This document shows positions 26,521-33,409 of a stretch of DNA of 36,045 bases, one piece after another; positions within the stretch are counted from its first letter, which is position 1, and every line of letters begins with the position of its first letter. Under the pieces are notes generated by a model, which was not told the origin of the DNA, did not search any database, and was given only the letters and a program-made list of their open reading frames with translations. The translations under genes and the position numbers were made by a program. Source of the DNA: Paenibacillaceae bacterium (GTDB taxonomy: Bacteria; Bacillota; Clostridia; Lachnospirales; Lachnospiraceae); NCBI GenBank assembly GCA_015057715.1, contig SVDS01000022.1:10221-46265 (forward strand). The letters run 5' to 3'.

Positions 26521-27696
26521 TTATTTTGCTACTTCACCTAAAAAGCTGGTTCCGGCAATCTCACCCTTTAATCCGAACAAATCCAGTACCGTCGCTGCAA
26601 TATCAGCAAAGGTATCTCTTGTTCCAATGGAAACTCCGGCTTTAATTCCCTGTCCGTAAATCAGCATTGGGGTATATTCTCTGGAATGATCGGTGCTTGG
26701 AGTTCCAGGATCACAGCCATGATCCGCCGTAATGATTAAAACGTCATCCGGTCTCATGGCTTCCATAAACTGCCCAAGCTGAACGTCAAATTCAGTGGCT
26801 GCTCTTGCATAACCCTTTACGTCGTTGCGATGGCCGTAAACCATATCAAAATCCACCAGATTAACAAAGCAAAGACCATGGAAATCATCCTGCTGTGCTT
26901 TTAAGGTCTGAATCATACCATCGTTATTGTTAACGATGGATGTGGTTTTCTGAATGCTTTTTCCCGCAAAAATATCGTATATTTTTCCCACTCCGATGGT
27001 ATCAAGTCCTGCTTCATTAAGACAGTCAAGCATGGTTTTTGCTGGCGGAAGAAGGGAAAAGTCATGGCGGTGGGGCGTTCTTTTATAATCAGGGGATTCT
27101 CCGATAAAAGGTCTTGCGATGATTCTGCCTACCCCGTGTTTTCCTGTTAAAATTTCTCTGGCGATCCTGCAGTAACGGTACAGTTCTTCTAACGGCACCA
27201 CTTCCTCATGGGCAGCGATCTGAAATACACTGTCTGCAGAAGTGTAAACAATTAAATCTCCTGTCTCCACATGCTGTTTTCCAAAATCCCGGATTACATC
27301 TGTGCCGGAATAAGGTTTATTGCAGAGAATTCCTCTTCCTGTCTGCTTCTTAAATTCATCTAAAATCTCATCAGGAAAGCCTTCCGGATAGGTTGGAAGA
27401 GGCTCCTTAGAAATAATTCCTGCAATCTCCCAGTGGCCGATGGTGGTATCCTTACCCTGGGACCGCTCGGTCATTCTGCCATAGGAGCCTGCTGGTTCTA
27501 TCTCTTTTTCACCGGCTGTTACACCGTCAATATTAAACATACCAAGTTTTTTTAAGTTCGGCGTATAAAATTCCTCTGCTTTCGCGATTGATCCAAGGGT
27601 GTTGCTTCCCTCATCGTGGAACTTTGCCGCATCTGGAGCTTCGCCGATTCCGAAACTGTCCAGTACAATGATAAATACTCGTTTGGTTTCTGACAT
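26521..27696 (-). CDS. deoB: Phosphopentomutase
   Basis: A 391-residue alkaline-phosphatase-superfamily enzyme interconverting ribose or deoxyribose 1-phosphate and 5-phosphate. Motifs: FIIVLDSFGIGEAPDA (metal Asp), GKDTTIGHWEI (the phosphothreonine is in this TT), NLVDFDMVYGHRND, and ITADHGCDPGTPSTDHSREYTP. The start is the ATG at 27696 with AGGAGG seven bases upstream; the ATG at 27702 is too close to that site. First salvage enzyme of the operon; a hairpin stands right before its ribosome binding site. Confidence 0.96.
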   Translation of the reverse strand: MSETKRVFIIVLDSFGIGEAPDAAKFHDEGSNTLGSIAKAEEFYTPNLKKLGMFNIDGVTAGEKEIEPAGSYGRMTERSQGKDTTIGHWEIAGIISKEPLPTYPEGFPDEILDEFKKQTGRGILCNKPYSGTDVIRDFGKQHVETGDLIVYTSADSVFQIAAHEEVVPLEELYRYCRIAREILTGKHGVGRIIARPFIGESPDYKRTPHRHDFSLLPPAKTMLDCLNEAGLDTIGVGKIYDIFAGKSIQKTTSIVNNNDGMIQTLKAQQDDFHGLCFVNLVDFDMVYGHRNDVKGYARAATEFDVQLGQFMEAMRPDDVLIITADHGCDPGTPSTDHSREYTPMLIYGQGIKAGVSIGTRDTFADIAATVLDLFGLKGEIAGTSFLGEVAK

Positions 27697-27716
27697 ATTC
27701 ATTCCTCCTGTTACGA

Positions 27717-27741
27717 AAAGGGATTGCTGTGCAATCCCTTT
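27717..27741 (-). terminator. Hairpin between darA and deoB (partial terminator or attenuator)
   Basis: Eleven perfect pairs (27717-27727 with 27731-27741) with a three-base loop. On the minus strand the stem ends in CCCTTTTCG. It begins 9 bases after the darA stop and ends 8 bases before the AGGAGG of deoB. It could end darA transcripts partly or protect RNA ends; the T-tract is short. Confidence 0.55.
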
Positions 27742-27750
27742 GTCACTACA

Positions 27751-28086
27751 TCAAATTTTCTCAAAACGCTCTACATCTGTAACAAATATGGTAGCCCCGC
27801 CCAGTTCGACTGTCATGGGCATCATCATATATCCCGCCGAAACTGACGCGATATTCGGTGCAGGAACGTTGCATGTAATTTTCTGGCGCTTTCCGCAGGT
27901 ATCCTTGATCAGATTAATGACTTCTTCTACCTGTCCGTCATCAGTACCGATCATTAATGTTGAGTTGCCTTTTTTTAAGAAACCGCCTGTTGTGGCAAGT
28001 TTTGTGACACTGAACTGGTGCTCATTCAGAACGTCGGTCACCCGGTTTCCATCATCGGAACTGACGATTGCATAAACAATTTTCAT
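27751..28086 (-). CDS. darA: Cyclic-di-AMP receptor DarA/PstA (PII-like)
   Basis: A 111-residue PII-like protein of the CdAMP_rec family. Conserved family stretch VTKLATTGGFLKKGNSTLMIG (about 28-48) and C-terminal VELGGATIFVTDVERFEK match Bacillus DarA. These trimeric proteins bind c-di-AMP; the downstream target is not known in most species. The start is the ATG at 28086, with GAGGTG seven bases upstream; an ORF read from 28095 would add three residues. It sits directly before the deo genes. Confidence 0.92.
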   Translation of the reverse strand: MKIVYAIVSSDDGNRVTDVLNEHQFSVTKLATTGGFLKKGNSTLMIGTDDGQVEEVINLIKDTCGKRQKITCNVPAPNIASVSAGYMMMPMTVELGGATIFVTDVERFEKI

Positions 28087-28139
28087 ATCTAACACCTCGC
28101 TGTCTTATTTGGCAAAACTTCATCCATTCAGATACCATT

Positions 28140-28145
28140 ATTATA
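28140..28145 (-). promoter_or_regulatory. -10 box upstream of darA
   Basis: A perfect TATAAT on the minus strand, 54 bases before the darA start, in an AT-rich gap. The -35 at the proper distance (TTTCTA) is poor, so only the -10 is supported. Confidence 0.35.
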
Positions 28146-28200
28146 AATCATAATCTCCAAAATAGAAACAGCTAATCATAAAATAAATGCCAATTTTCTG

Positions 28201-28779
28201 TTAAATTTTCAGATTTTCCATCTTTTCTATCAGCTTTTTGTAAATTCGTTCTTTCATCCAGGGCTCATTTACCGCTTCCAGACAATCCTTTAATGAAAAC
28301 CAGCCCACTTTACTGTTCTCATCTTCTTTATTTCTGATCTCCTCCCTGTCATCCCCTTTCAGTAAATAAGTCACGTTCAGATGCAGATGGGAAGGGACGT
28401 ATAACCCCTTCTTTTCATGACCATCTACGGTTAAGACTTCAAGAGAAAATATCTGGTTCATTACCGGTGTCACTGTTTTAATTCCGGTTTCTTCCCTGGC
28501 TTCTCTCATGGCAACAGACAAAAGATCCTTTTCCCCGTCTGCGTGGCCACCGGTCCATGCCCAGGAATGATAAATATTATGATATGCCATTAAAACACGG
28601 TCCATGGTCTGGTTAACCACCCAGCCGGAAGCAGAGATATGAGCTTCCTCATTTTCCCGGAAGAAAATATGATCTCCTTCGGATAAGCATTTGAGAATCA
28701 GCTTTTTGTCCGCTTCCTCCTGTTTGTTTAAGGGCACAAATTCTTCAAGTTCTTTTTTTAACGTTCTTTCGTCCTTCAT
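28201..28779 (-). CDS. Nudix hydrolase
   Basis: A 192-residue Nudix protein. The Nudix box is at about 75-98 (GGHADGEKDLLSVAMREAREETGI): the catalytic REAREE core is intact, but the first Glu position (G-x5-E) is Lys, with Glu one residue earlier. WAWTGGHADG is typical of a Clostridial subfamily of unknown substrate. No extra domain. It starts at ATG 28779 with GAGAGG ten bases before. Lies between darA and a divergent ferritin-like gene. The substrate cannot be deduced. Confidence 0.85.
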   Translation of the reverse strand: MKDERTLKKELEEFVPLNKQEEADKKLILKCLSEGDHIFFRENEEAHISASGWVVNQTMDRVLMAYHNIYHSWAWTGGHADGEKDLLSVAMREAREETGIKTVTPVMNQIFSLEVLTVDGHEKKGLYVPSHLHLNVTYLLKGDDREEIRNKEDENSKVGWFSLKDCLEAVNEPWMKERIYKKLIEKMENLKI

Positions 28780-28874
28780 TCAATCACAGCCTCTCTTTTT
28801 CCTTTGATTATTTCAGTCATACTCCCTCTGTCTGTTGATATATTTAAATAGAACTACTCTATGGGAGGTAAGAA

Positions 28875-29468
28875 ATGGATCTTTCCGCACTTGTTTTTTC
28901 TGACAAATCCCCCTGGCCTGATGTTGAAATCGTAACTGCCAATGAACTTTATGCCTCAGCCATGCTTTCCAACATCGGTGCCTGTAATTCGGAAATGTCC
29001 GCAATCAGCTTATACGTTTACAACAGCATGATTACGAAACGGTATTTTTACGATATCGCAGAATGTTTTCACAGAATCAGTGTAGTAGAAATGCACCATC
29101 TCAATGTTTTCGGTGAGCTTTGTATCATGCTGGGAGCAGACCCACGGCTATGGAGCTGGCAAAACGGCCGCATGAAATACTGGACTCCTGCCTGCAACCG
29201 TTACCCCACCAATATCAGCGCTCTTGTAGCCAATTCCTTAAATGGTGAACTGGAGGCAATCAGAAAATACCAGCTGCAGTGCCTGTGGATTAACGACTTC
29301 CGCATCAAAGCCATCTTAAACCGGATTATAGCAGATGAATTATGCCATGTACAGATTTTCCGTCTTATTCTTGCCGAACTAAATGATGATCCATTTGAAC
29401 TGCCTTACGAATACAGAGTCTGTGAGGAGGACCGCAAAAAACCATGCGATCCCCCAAAATCATGCTGA
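28875..29468 (+). CDS. Ferritin-like di-iron domain protein
   Basis: A 197-residue four-helix protein. Metal-ligand pattern: Glu in NSEMSAISLY, ExxH in VVEMHHLNVFGE, Glu in NGELEAIRKY, and ExxH in ADELCHVQIF, i.e. two carboxylate/ExxH pairs as in ferritin-like and rubrerythrin-like proteins. The segment GADPRLW...YWTPACNRYP is typical of a Clostridial ferritin-like family of unsettled role; iron storage, oxygen or peroxide defence are possible. The tail is Cys-rich (CEEDRKKPCDPPKSC). GGGAGG lies eight bases before the ATG. It converges with the MutS2-like gene with two bases between the stops. Confidence 0.75.
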   Translation: MDLSALVFSDKSPWPDVEIVTANELYASAMLSNIGACNSEMSAISLYVYNSMITKRYFYDIAECFHRISVVEMHHLNVFGELCIMLGADPRLWSWQNGRMKYWTPACNRYPTNISALVANSLNGELEAIRKYQLQCLWINDFRIKAILNRIIADELCHVQIFRLILAELNDDPFELPYEYRVCEEDRKKPCDPPKSC

Positions 29469-29470
29469 AA

Positions 29471-31399
29471 TCATAACTTAGGGAGGGTCTCATCCGCAGC
29501 TTTCCGGATCTCCAGACCTTCCTGATATCCCTTTTCCATCCTGTGTCTTGCCTTCCTGTTTTCCACAGTATCAAACAGAATGGAAAAATCATAATCTTCC
29601 GGATACAGCTGCTCTGCTGAAACCAAAAGTTTCAGCCGTTTATGATTAATCCAGATTTTTTTATCCGGCATCTGAACCCGTACTACGCCTTTCTCATTGA
29701 CCGTGGTGCAGACAATGCCTATTTTCTTGTCAGGCAGAGTCATTACGCTGTCTCCAAGGGTGAATTTTGTCTGCATTGCGATCTGATTCTCTGTTGTTTT
29801 CTTTATTTTTTCAATTCTGGGACCGCCTGGTCTTTTCTCTGCTTCCCTGTATTTGCCGGACTCCGGTTCTGTCTCCGGTAAGCCGTAGGCATACTGCTCT
29901 GCCCGTTTGATCATACGCTCCGGCATTCCCAGTCTGCCTGCAATATAGAGTGCACAGCTTTCTCCTGCTTCTCCGATTTCCAGTCTGTACAATGGTCTTA
30001 AGGATTCCCGGTCAAATGCCATGCGTGCATTGGTGATTCCCTCGGCCTCTTTTGCGTAGGTTTTCACTTCCGGATAATGGGTGGTGGCTAAAAACAGACA
30101 GCCGCATCTTCTTAATTCCTCCAGTATGGATATGGCGATTCCCATACCCTCTGCAGGATCTGTTCCGGAACCCAGCTCATCAAGTATGACAAGACTTTCG
30201 CTGTCTGCCTTACTAAGAATATCCAGTACATTTACAATGTGAGAGGAGAATGTAGATAAGTTTTCTGTAATATTCTGTCCGTCTCCGATGTCACAGAGCA
30301 CCTGGTTAAACAGGCCGATCTGACCTTCTTTGCATGGAATATGAAGTCCGCACTGAGCCATGAGGGAGAACAGACCTACGGTCTTAATTGAGACGGTTTT
30401 GCCTCCTGTATTTGGTCCTGTTATCACAATTCCTCTTCCGTTTTTCCCCAGTTCAAAGTTTAAAGGAACTACCTGATCCGGGTTCATAAACGGGTGGCGT
30501 CCCTCAGTAATCCGTATGATCCGCTCTGTAAAAATCTCCGGCTCTGCTCCCTTCATATCTGCACTGAGCTTTCCCTTGGCAAAAAGGAAATCCAGTTTTT
30601 CCAAGACCTTCTTATTCTCTGTAAGGACCGGCAGCTGCTCTTCTACCTGAGCGGTAAGGGTATAAAGAATTCTCCTGGTTTCATTCTCCTCTTCAATTCT
30701 CAAGCTCTCCAGCTCTCCATTTAACGCCGCGATTGCAGATGGCTCTATAAACAGTGTGGAGCCGGTGGAGGACTGGTCAATGACACTGCCTGGTACCGCC
30801 GGTTTGTACTCCTTTTTCACCGGTAGACATACTTTGCCGTTTCTAATGGTGATATACGAATCTGAAAAGAACTTCTTATTGGTTCTTAGCATGGTTTCCG
30901 CCTTTGTTCTCAGCTTCTCTTCCATTCGTACGATCTCCTGGCGGACGTTTCTTAAATACTTGCTGGCTGAGTCATCCACCCGTTTGTTTCTGATGCTTTC
31001 AAACAGTTCCTTTGCCAGACTCTCCAGGGGATTTAAGTTTTCTTCATAATAGGCAAGGCTCAGCTCTAAATATTTGCATCGGTTTAAGAAATCCTTATAC
31101 CGTTTCACGCCTGTGAGCATAGTTCCCACTGATTCCAGATCCTCTGGCATCAGTATGCCTTCCTGCATTACTGATTTAAAAATAGCCGTCATACCATTCA
31201 TAGCTACTGCGGGAGGCTGACCCATTTTGTCCAGGATCATTCTTGCCTGGGTGGTATCCCGTAGATTTTTCCTTACTTCTGCTTCTTTTAACTCAGGAGT
31301 TAAATTCCTGATCCGCTCTTTCGCCCCTTCTGTAAGTGCCAGTTCTTCCAGTTTCTCTATAATCCGGTTAAATTCTAATATTTGAAATGTGTGATTCAT
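29471..31399 (-). CDS. MutS2-like ATPase lacking the Smr nuclease domain
   Basis: A 642-residue MutS-family protein. Order: helical clamp/lever region (about 1-290), ABC-type ATPase with Walker A GPNTGGKT at 328-335, STFSSHI signature near 382, Walker B LVILDELGSGTDP at about 403-415 and THYPEVKTYA, then a linker and a small beta-rich KOW-like stretch (about 545-595). The family's full MutS2 is near 780-790 residues and ends in an Smr endonuclease domain; here the chain ends at 642 with no Smr motifs. It also lacks the mismatch-recognition domain of MutS1. MutS2 proteins act on branched DNA and collided ribosomes; this form may bind without cutting. AGGAG seven bases before ATG. Preceded by a structured leader (31473-31681). 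Confidence 0.85.
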   Translation of the reverse strand: MNHTFQILEFNRIIEKLEELALTEGAKERIRNLTPELKEAEVRKNLRDTTQARMILDKMGQPPAVAMNGMTAIFKSVMQEGILMPEDLESVGTMLTGVKRYKDFLNRCKYLELSLAYYEENLNPLESLAKELFESIRNKRVDDSASKYLRNVRQEIVRMEEKLRTKAETMLRTNKKFFSDSYITIRNGKVCLPVKKEYKPAVPGSVIDQSSTGSTLFIEPSAIAALNGELESLRIEEENETRRILYTLTAQVEEQLPVLTENKKVLEKLDFLFAKGKLSADMKGAEPEIFTERIIRITEGRHPFMNPDQVVPLNFELGKNGRGIVITGPNTGGKTVSIKTVGLFSLMAQCGLHIPCKEGQIGLFNQVLCDIGDGQNITENLSTFSSHIVNVLDILSKADSESLVILDELGSGTDPAEGMGIAISILEELRRCGCLFLATTHYPEVKTYAKEAEGITNARMAFDRESLRPLYRLEIGEAGESCALYIAGRLGMPERMIKRAEQYAYGLPETEPESGKYREAEKRPGGPRIEKIKKTTENQIAMQTKFTLGDSVMTLPDKKIGIVCTTVNEKGVVRVQMPDKKIWINHKRLKLLVSAEQLYPEDYDFSILFDTVENRKARHRMEKGYQEGLEIRKAADETLPKL

Positions 31400-31472
31400 G
31401 TTATTCTCCTGTCTTATCTTTTTTAAACAATAAAAGATTCATGGAGCGATCAGTCAGGCCTGTTTTGATACA

Positions 31473-31515
31473 CAAAAAAGACCTGCAAGACTACAAATCC
31501 CAGTCTTACAGGTCT
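31473..31515 (-). terminator. Intrinsic terminator upstream of the MutS2-like gene
   Basis: Bases 31479-31492 pair with 31502-31515 over 14 positions; the one non-Watson-Crick pair is G-U only when read on the minus strand. It is followed by TTTTTTG (31473-31478). It lies about 75 bases before the MutS2-like start codon. Confidence 0.9.
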
Positions 31516-31681
31516 AAAATCCTGTCAGTCAGTATTGTATCTTCATGGGCTAAACAGGTACACAAAACACAGGAATGCAAAGACTGCCTTCCTGTCCGGG
31601 TTTCCTGTTCACATTATGATTCTGATTTACGCTCCATGATTTGACACAATTAACATAAACACACTTCCTACTTTCTTTGAT
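31473..31681 (-). ncRNA. Unidentified structured RNA or attenuated leader (about 200 bases)
   Basis: A transcript from the promoter at 31688-31717 to the terminator at 31473-31515 would be about 200 bases. Inside, a long rod forms: 31644-31650 with 31534-31540, 31634-31639 with 31543-31548, then 31604-31609 with 31553-31558, and an apical stem 31589-31595 with 31569-31575. A 16-base one-sided bulge lies at 31610-31625. The imperfect pair in the basal stem is G-U only on the minus strand, which supports that direction. No match to T-box, SAM, purine, cobalamin, SRP or RNase P motifs was seen. It may be a free small RNA (6S-like in size and rod shape) or a leader controlling the MutS2-like gene. 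Confidence 0.5.
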
Positions 31682-31687
31682 GCTTTT

Positions 31688-31717
31688 ACTATATCATAAA
31701 TGCTGTTGTCCGGTCAA
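31688..31717 (-). promoter_or_regulatory. Strong promoter for the structured RNA/MutS2-like leader
   Basis: On the minus strand TTGACC (31712-31717), an 18-base spacer, and an extended -10 TGATATAGT (core TATAGT, 31688-31693). It overlaps the last codons of the upstream Nudix gene, so a separate transcript starts at about 31681. Confidence 0.65.
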
Positions 31718-32740
31718 TCCCTTTTTCTGGTACCACCGGGCAAGCATATGAAGTTCCTTTTCATTTAAACAGTTGACTAAAGTTCCATCTTTCATCCGAT
31801 TCAGACATTCCTCATAATCCATCCAGAGTACTGATTCCACCTCTTCCTTCTGAAGTACAAGCTGACGTTCATCCACCGTTTTTTCATAAACATAGACATG
31901 GCTGATTTCATGATTACGAAACGGCCGGCCGTAAAATACAGCGTCTTCCTGTTCCTCATGAAGCCCTACATAGGTAAGTTCTTCTGGCAAGGCATCAATC
32001 CCAAGTTCTTCTGACAGTTCTCTGACCGCCGATATAAGAAAATCATCACCTGCCGGAATATGTCCTGCAGAAGAAATGTCATAACAGCCCGGATAGGCAT
32101 CCTTTCCTGCACTGCGTTTTTGCAAAAGAAGGTCAAATCCGCTTTTCTCATTGGGTCTTAAAACCCATACATGGGATGTTCCATGAAGCATACCCTCACG
32201 ATGCATCATAAAGCGGGCACGAATTTTCCCGGTTGTGCAGCCATTTAAGTCCCGTTCTTCTAAAAGCTCTAACGGTGATCCGTTTAATACAGCAGCCTCT
32301 AAACTATCTTTGCAATACTGCAGCTTCAGGGAGAAAAATGGAATCTCATCCTTTAGCAGTTCAAAAAAGATCCGGTCTCCCTCCCATATGGGAAGGCTGT
32401 CAACTTTTTCAACCGGCACCCATTCAAGAACTCCCTCCTGACAGTCGGTAAGCGAACCTTCATAACCGTCAGCTGTATATAAAAACATATATTCATCAGG
32501 ATACTGATCTGACACAAAGGTGATAAAACCTCTGAGTCGATAAGACAGTAACGTCAGGCCGGTTTCTTCCTTTACTTCTCTTAAAAGACAATCTTCCGGG
32601 CTTTCCCCTTCCTCCAGATGGCCTCCGACTCCCAGCCATTTATCCTGATTGATATCATTCTTCTTTTTAATGCGGTGAAGCATGAGATATTGGCCCTCTT
32701 TTTCGATGTAGCAAAGGGTCGTTAAGCTATGACGCTCCAT
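31694..32740 (-). CDS. Two-domain Nudix hydrolase fusion
   Basis: A 348-residue protein with two Nudix domains in one chain. Domain 1 (about 1-135) resembles MutT/8-oxo-dGTP diphosphatase types, with Nudix box GGHLEEGESPEDCLLREVKEETGL at 39-62. Domain 2 (about 155-335) resembles the YfcD/isopentenyl-diphosphate-isomerase-like group: HGTSHVWVLR, LLLQKRSAGKDAYPGCYDISSAGHIPAG, Nudix box at 226-248 with REL-SEE intact and Asp in place of the first Glu. Both sites look competent. Substrates unknown; nucleotide-pool cleaning by domain 1 is an inference. Start ATG 32740 with AAGGAG nine bases upstream; 13 bases after the gene before it. Confidence 0.88.
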   Translation of the reverse strand: MERHSLTTLCYIEKEGQYLMLHRIKKKNDINQDKWLGVGGHLEEGESPEDCLLREVKEETGLTLLSYRLRGFITFVSDQYPDEYMFLYTADGYEGSLTDCQEGVLEWVPVEKVDSLPIWEGDRIFFELLKDEIPFFSLKLQYCKDSLEAAVLNGSPLELLEERDLNGCTTGKIRARFMMHREGMLHGTSHVWVLRPNEKSGFDLLLQKRSAGKDAYPGCYDISSAGHIPAGDDFLISAVRELSEELGIDALPEELTYVGLHEEQEDAVFYGRPFRNHEISHVYVYEKTVDERQLVLQKEEVESVLWMDYEECLNRMKDGTLVNCLNEKELHMLARWYQKKGLTGQQHL

Positions 32741-32753
32741 GTGGGTTTTCTCC

Positions 32754-33149
32754 TTACTTCTTCTCTGTTAAAACTGCATTCTCATTGATGGAAGCAGCTG
32801 TCTCCGGTTTCTGCTCCACGGAATTGTGTACCTCCACCTGCACCACGCAGTTGGTTTTCTTTCCATCGTAGATCACCGGAACCCGGTATGTACCTGCTTT
32901 ATTCCAGTCGCACTGGCTGACATCAAAGGTGAAGCCGGAAAGTTCGTAGTTATCCTTATTAAAATACCGTTCTGCCTGTAAATCAGGTGCTGTTCCAAGA
33001 ACGGTTTTTGCGTAATATGTAGTCATGGTATTGTCATCGAAGATCGGCTCTGCTCTACCCTTTAAGGTCTGGAACAATAAAACAAGTACCAGTACTAAAA
33101 CGATAGTCCCGAACAATGTTAAGTGTAAGTGAAATTTCCTTTGCTTCAT
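32754..33149 (-). CDS. Small membrane-anchored protein with Ig-like extracellular part
   Basis: A 131-residue protein not assigned to a named family. Residues 1-8 are basic, 9-27 form one hydrophobic helix (LTLFGTIVLVLVLVLLF), and the rest should be outside. Residues about 70-108 read like a bacterial Ig-type strand pattern (YELSGFTFDVSQCDWNKAGTYRVPVIYDGKKTN), with two Cys that could form a disulfide, followed by a polar tail. Start ATG at 33149 with GGAGG four bases upstream. It is followed closely by the Nudix fusion. Confidence 0.65.
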   Translation of the reverse strand: MKQRKFHLHLTLFGTIVLVLVLVLLFQTLKGRAEPIFDDNTMTTYYAKTVLGTAPDLQAERYFNKDNYELSGFTFDVSQCDWNKAGTYRVPVIYDGKKTNCVVQVEVHNSVEQKPETAASINENAVLTEKK

Positions 33150-33212
33150 CTAGGCCTCCAAACTCATATCCGATTTTTCCCTGCGCAGCCTTCAGGAAAC
33201 CTTTGCTCCATG

Positions 33213-33240
33213 AAAAAAGCTGCGTTTAAGGCAACGCAGT
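33213..33240 (-). terminator. Terminator in the leader of the small membrane protein gene
   Basis: CTGCGTT (33220-33226 with 33233-33239 as its complement) with a six-base loop and, on the minus strand, CTTTTTTC right after. It lies about 65 bases before the start at 33149 and about 110 bases past the merR terminator, so it may attenuate the small gene's own transcript. Confidence 0.75.
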
Positions 33241-33350
33241 CCTATATTATCTTACCATATAATTTCCATCCTGACATCTATTGAATTATTACAATTTCAT
33301 AAATTTATCGTAAAGAAGTTCTTTTCGTGTCACTGTGTCACAGTAACGTG
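33241..33350 (-). other. Gap between merR terminator and leader terminator
   Basis: No gene is visible. It contains a possible extended -10 on the minus strand (TGGTAAGAT near 33250-33258) without a good -35, and a perfect short palindrome ACTGTG-T-CACAGT at 33332-33344. Confidence 0.3.
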
Positions 33351-33386
33351 AAAAACTCCCCGCCGTTGTACCGTTGAGGAGTTTTA
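33351..33386 (-). terminator. Terminator of the merR gene
   Basis: AAAACTCC pairs with GGAGTTTT (33352-33359 with 33378-33385) plus inner AACGG/CCGTT pairing; minus-strand read-out ends in GTTTTTC. It lies 24 bases after the merR stop. Confidence 0.8.
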
Positions 33387-33409
33387 ATTAGTGCTGTATT
33401 CTTACTGTT

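Noticed and set aside
31387-31644. An 85-codon plus-strand frame in the gap before the MutS2-like gene
   Set aside because: It runs across a minus-strand terminator and structured region, begins inside the MutS2-like start, has no ribosome binding site and no family resemblance.
31473-31681. T-box, SAM, cobalamin or SRP RNA identity for the structured leader
   Set aside because: The conserved motifs of these families (for example the T-box AGGGTGG element) are not present; only the overall rod shape and size recall 6S RNA, which is not enough to name it.
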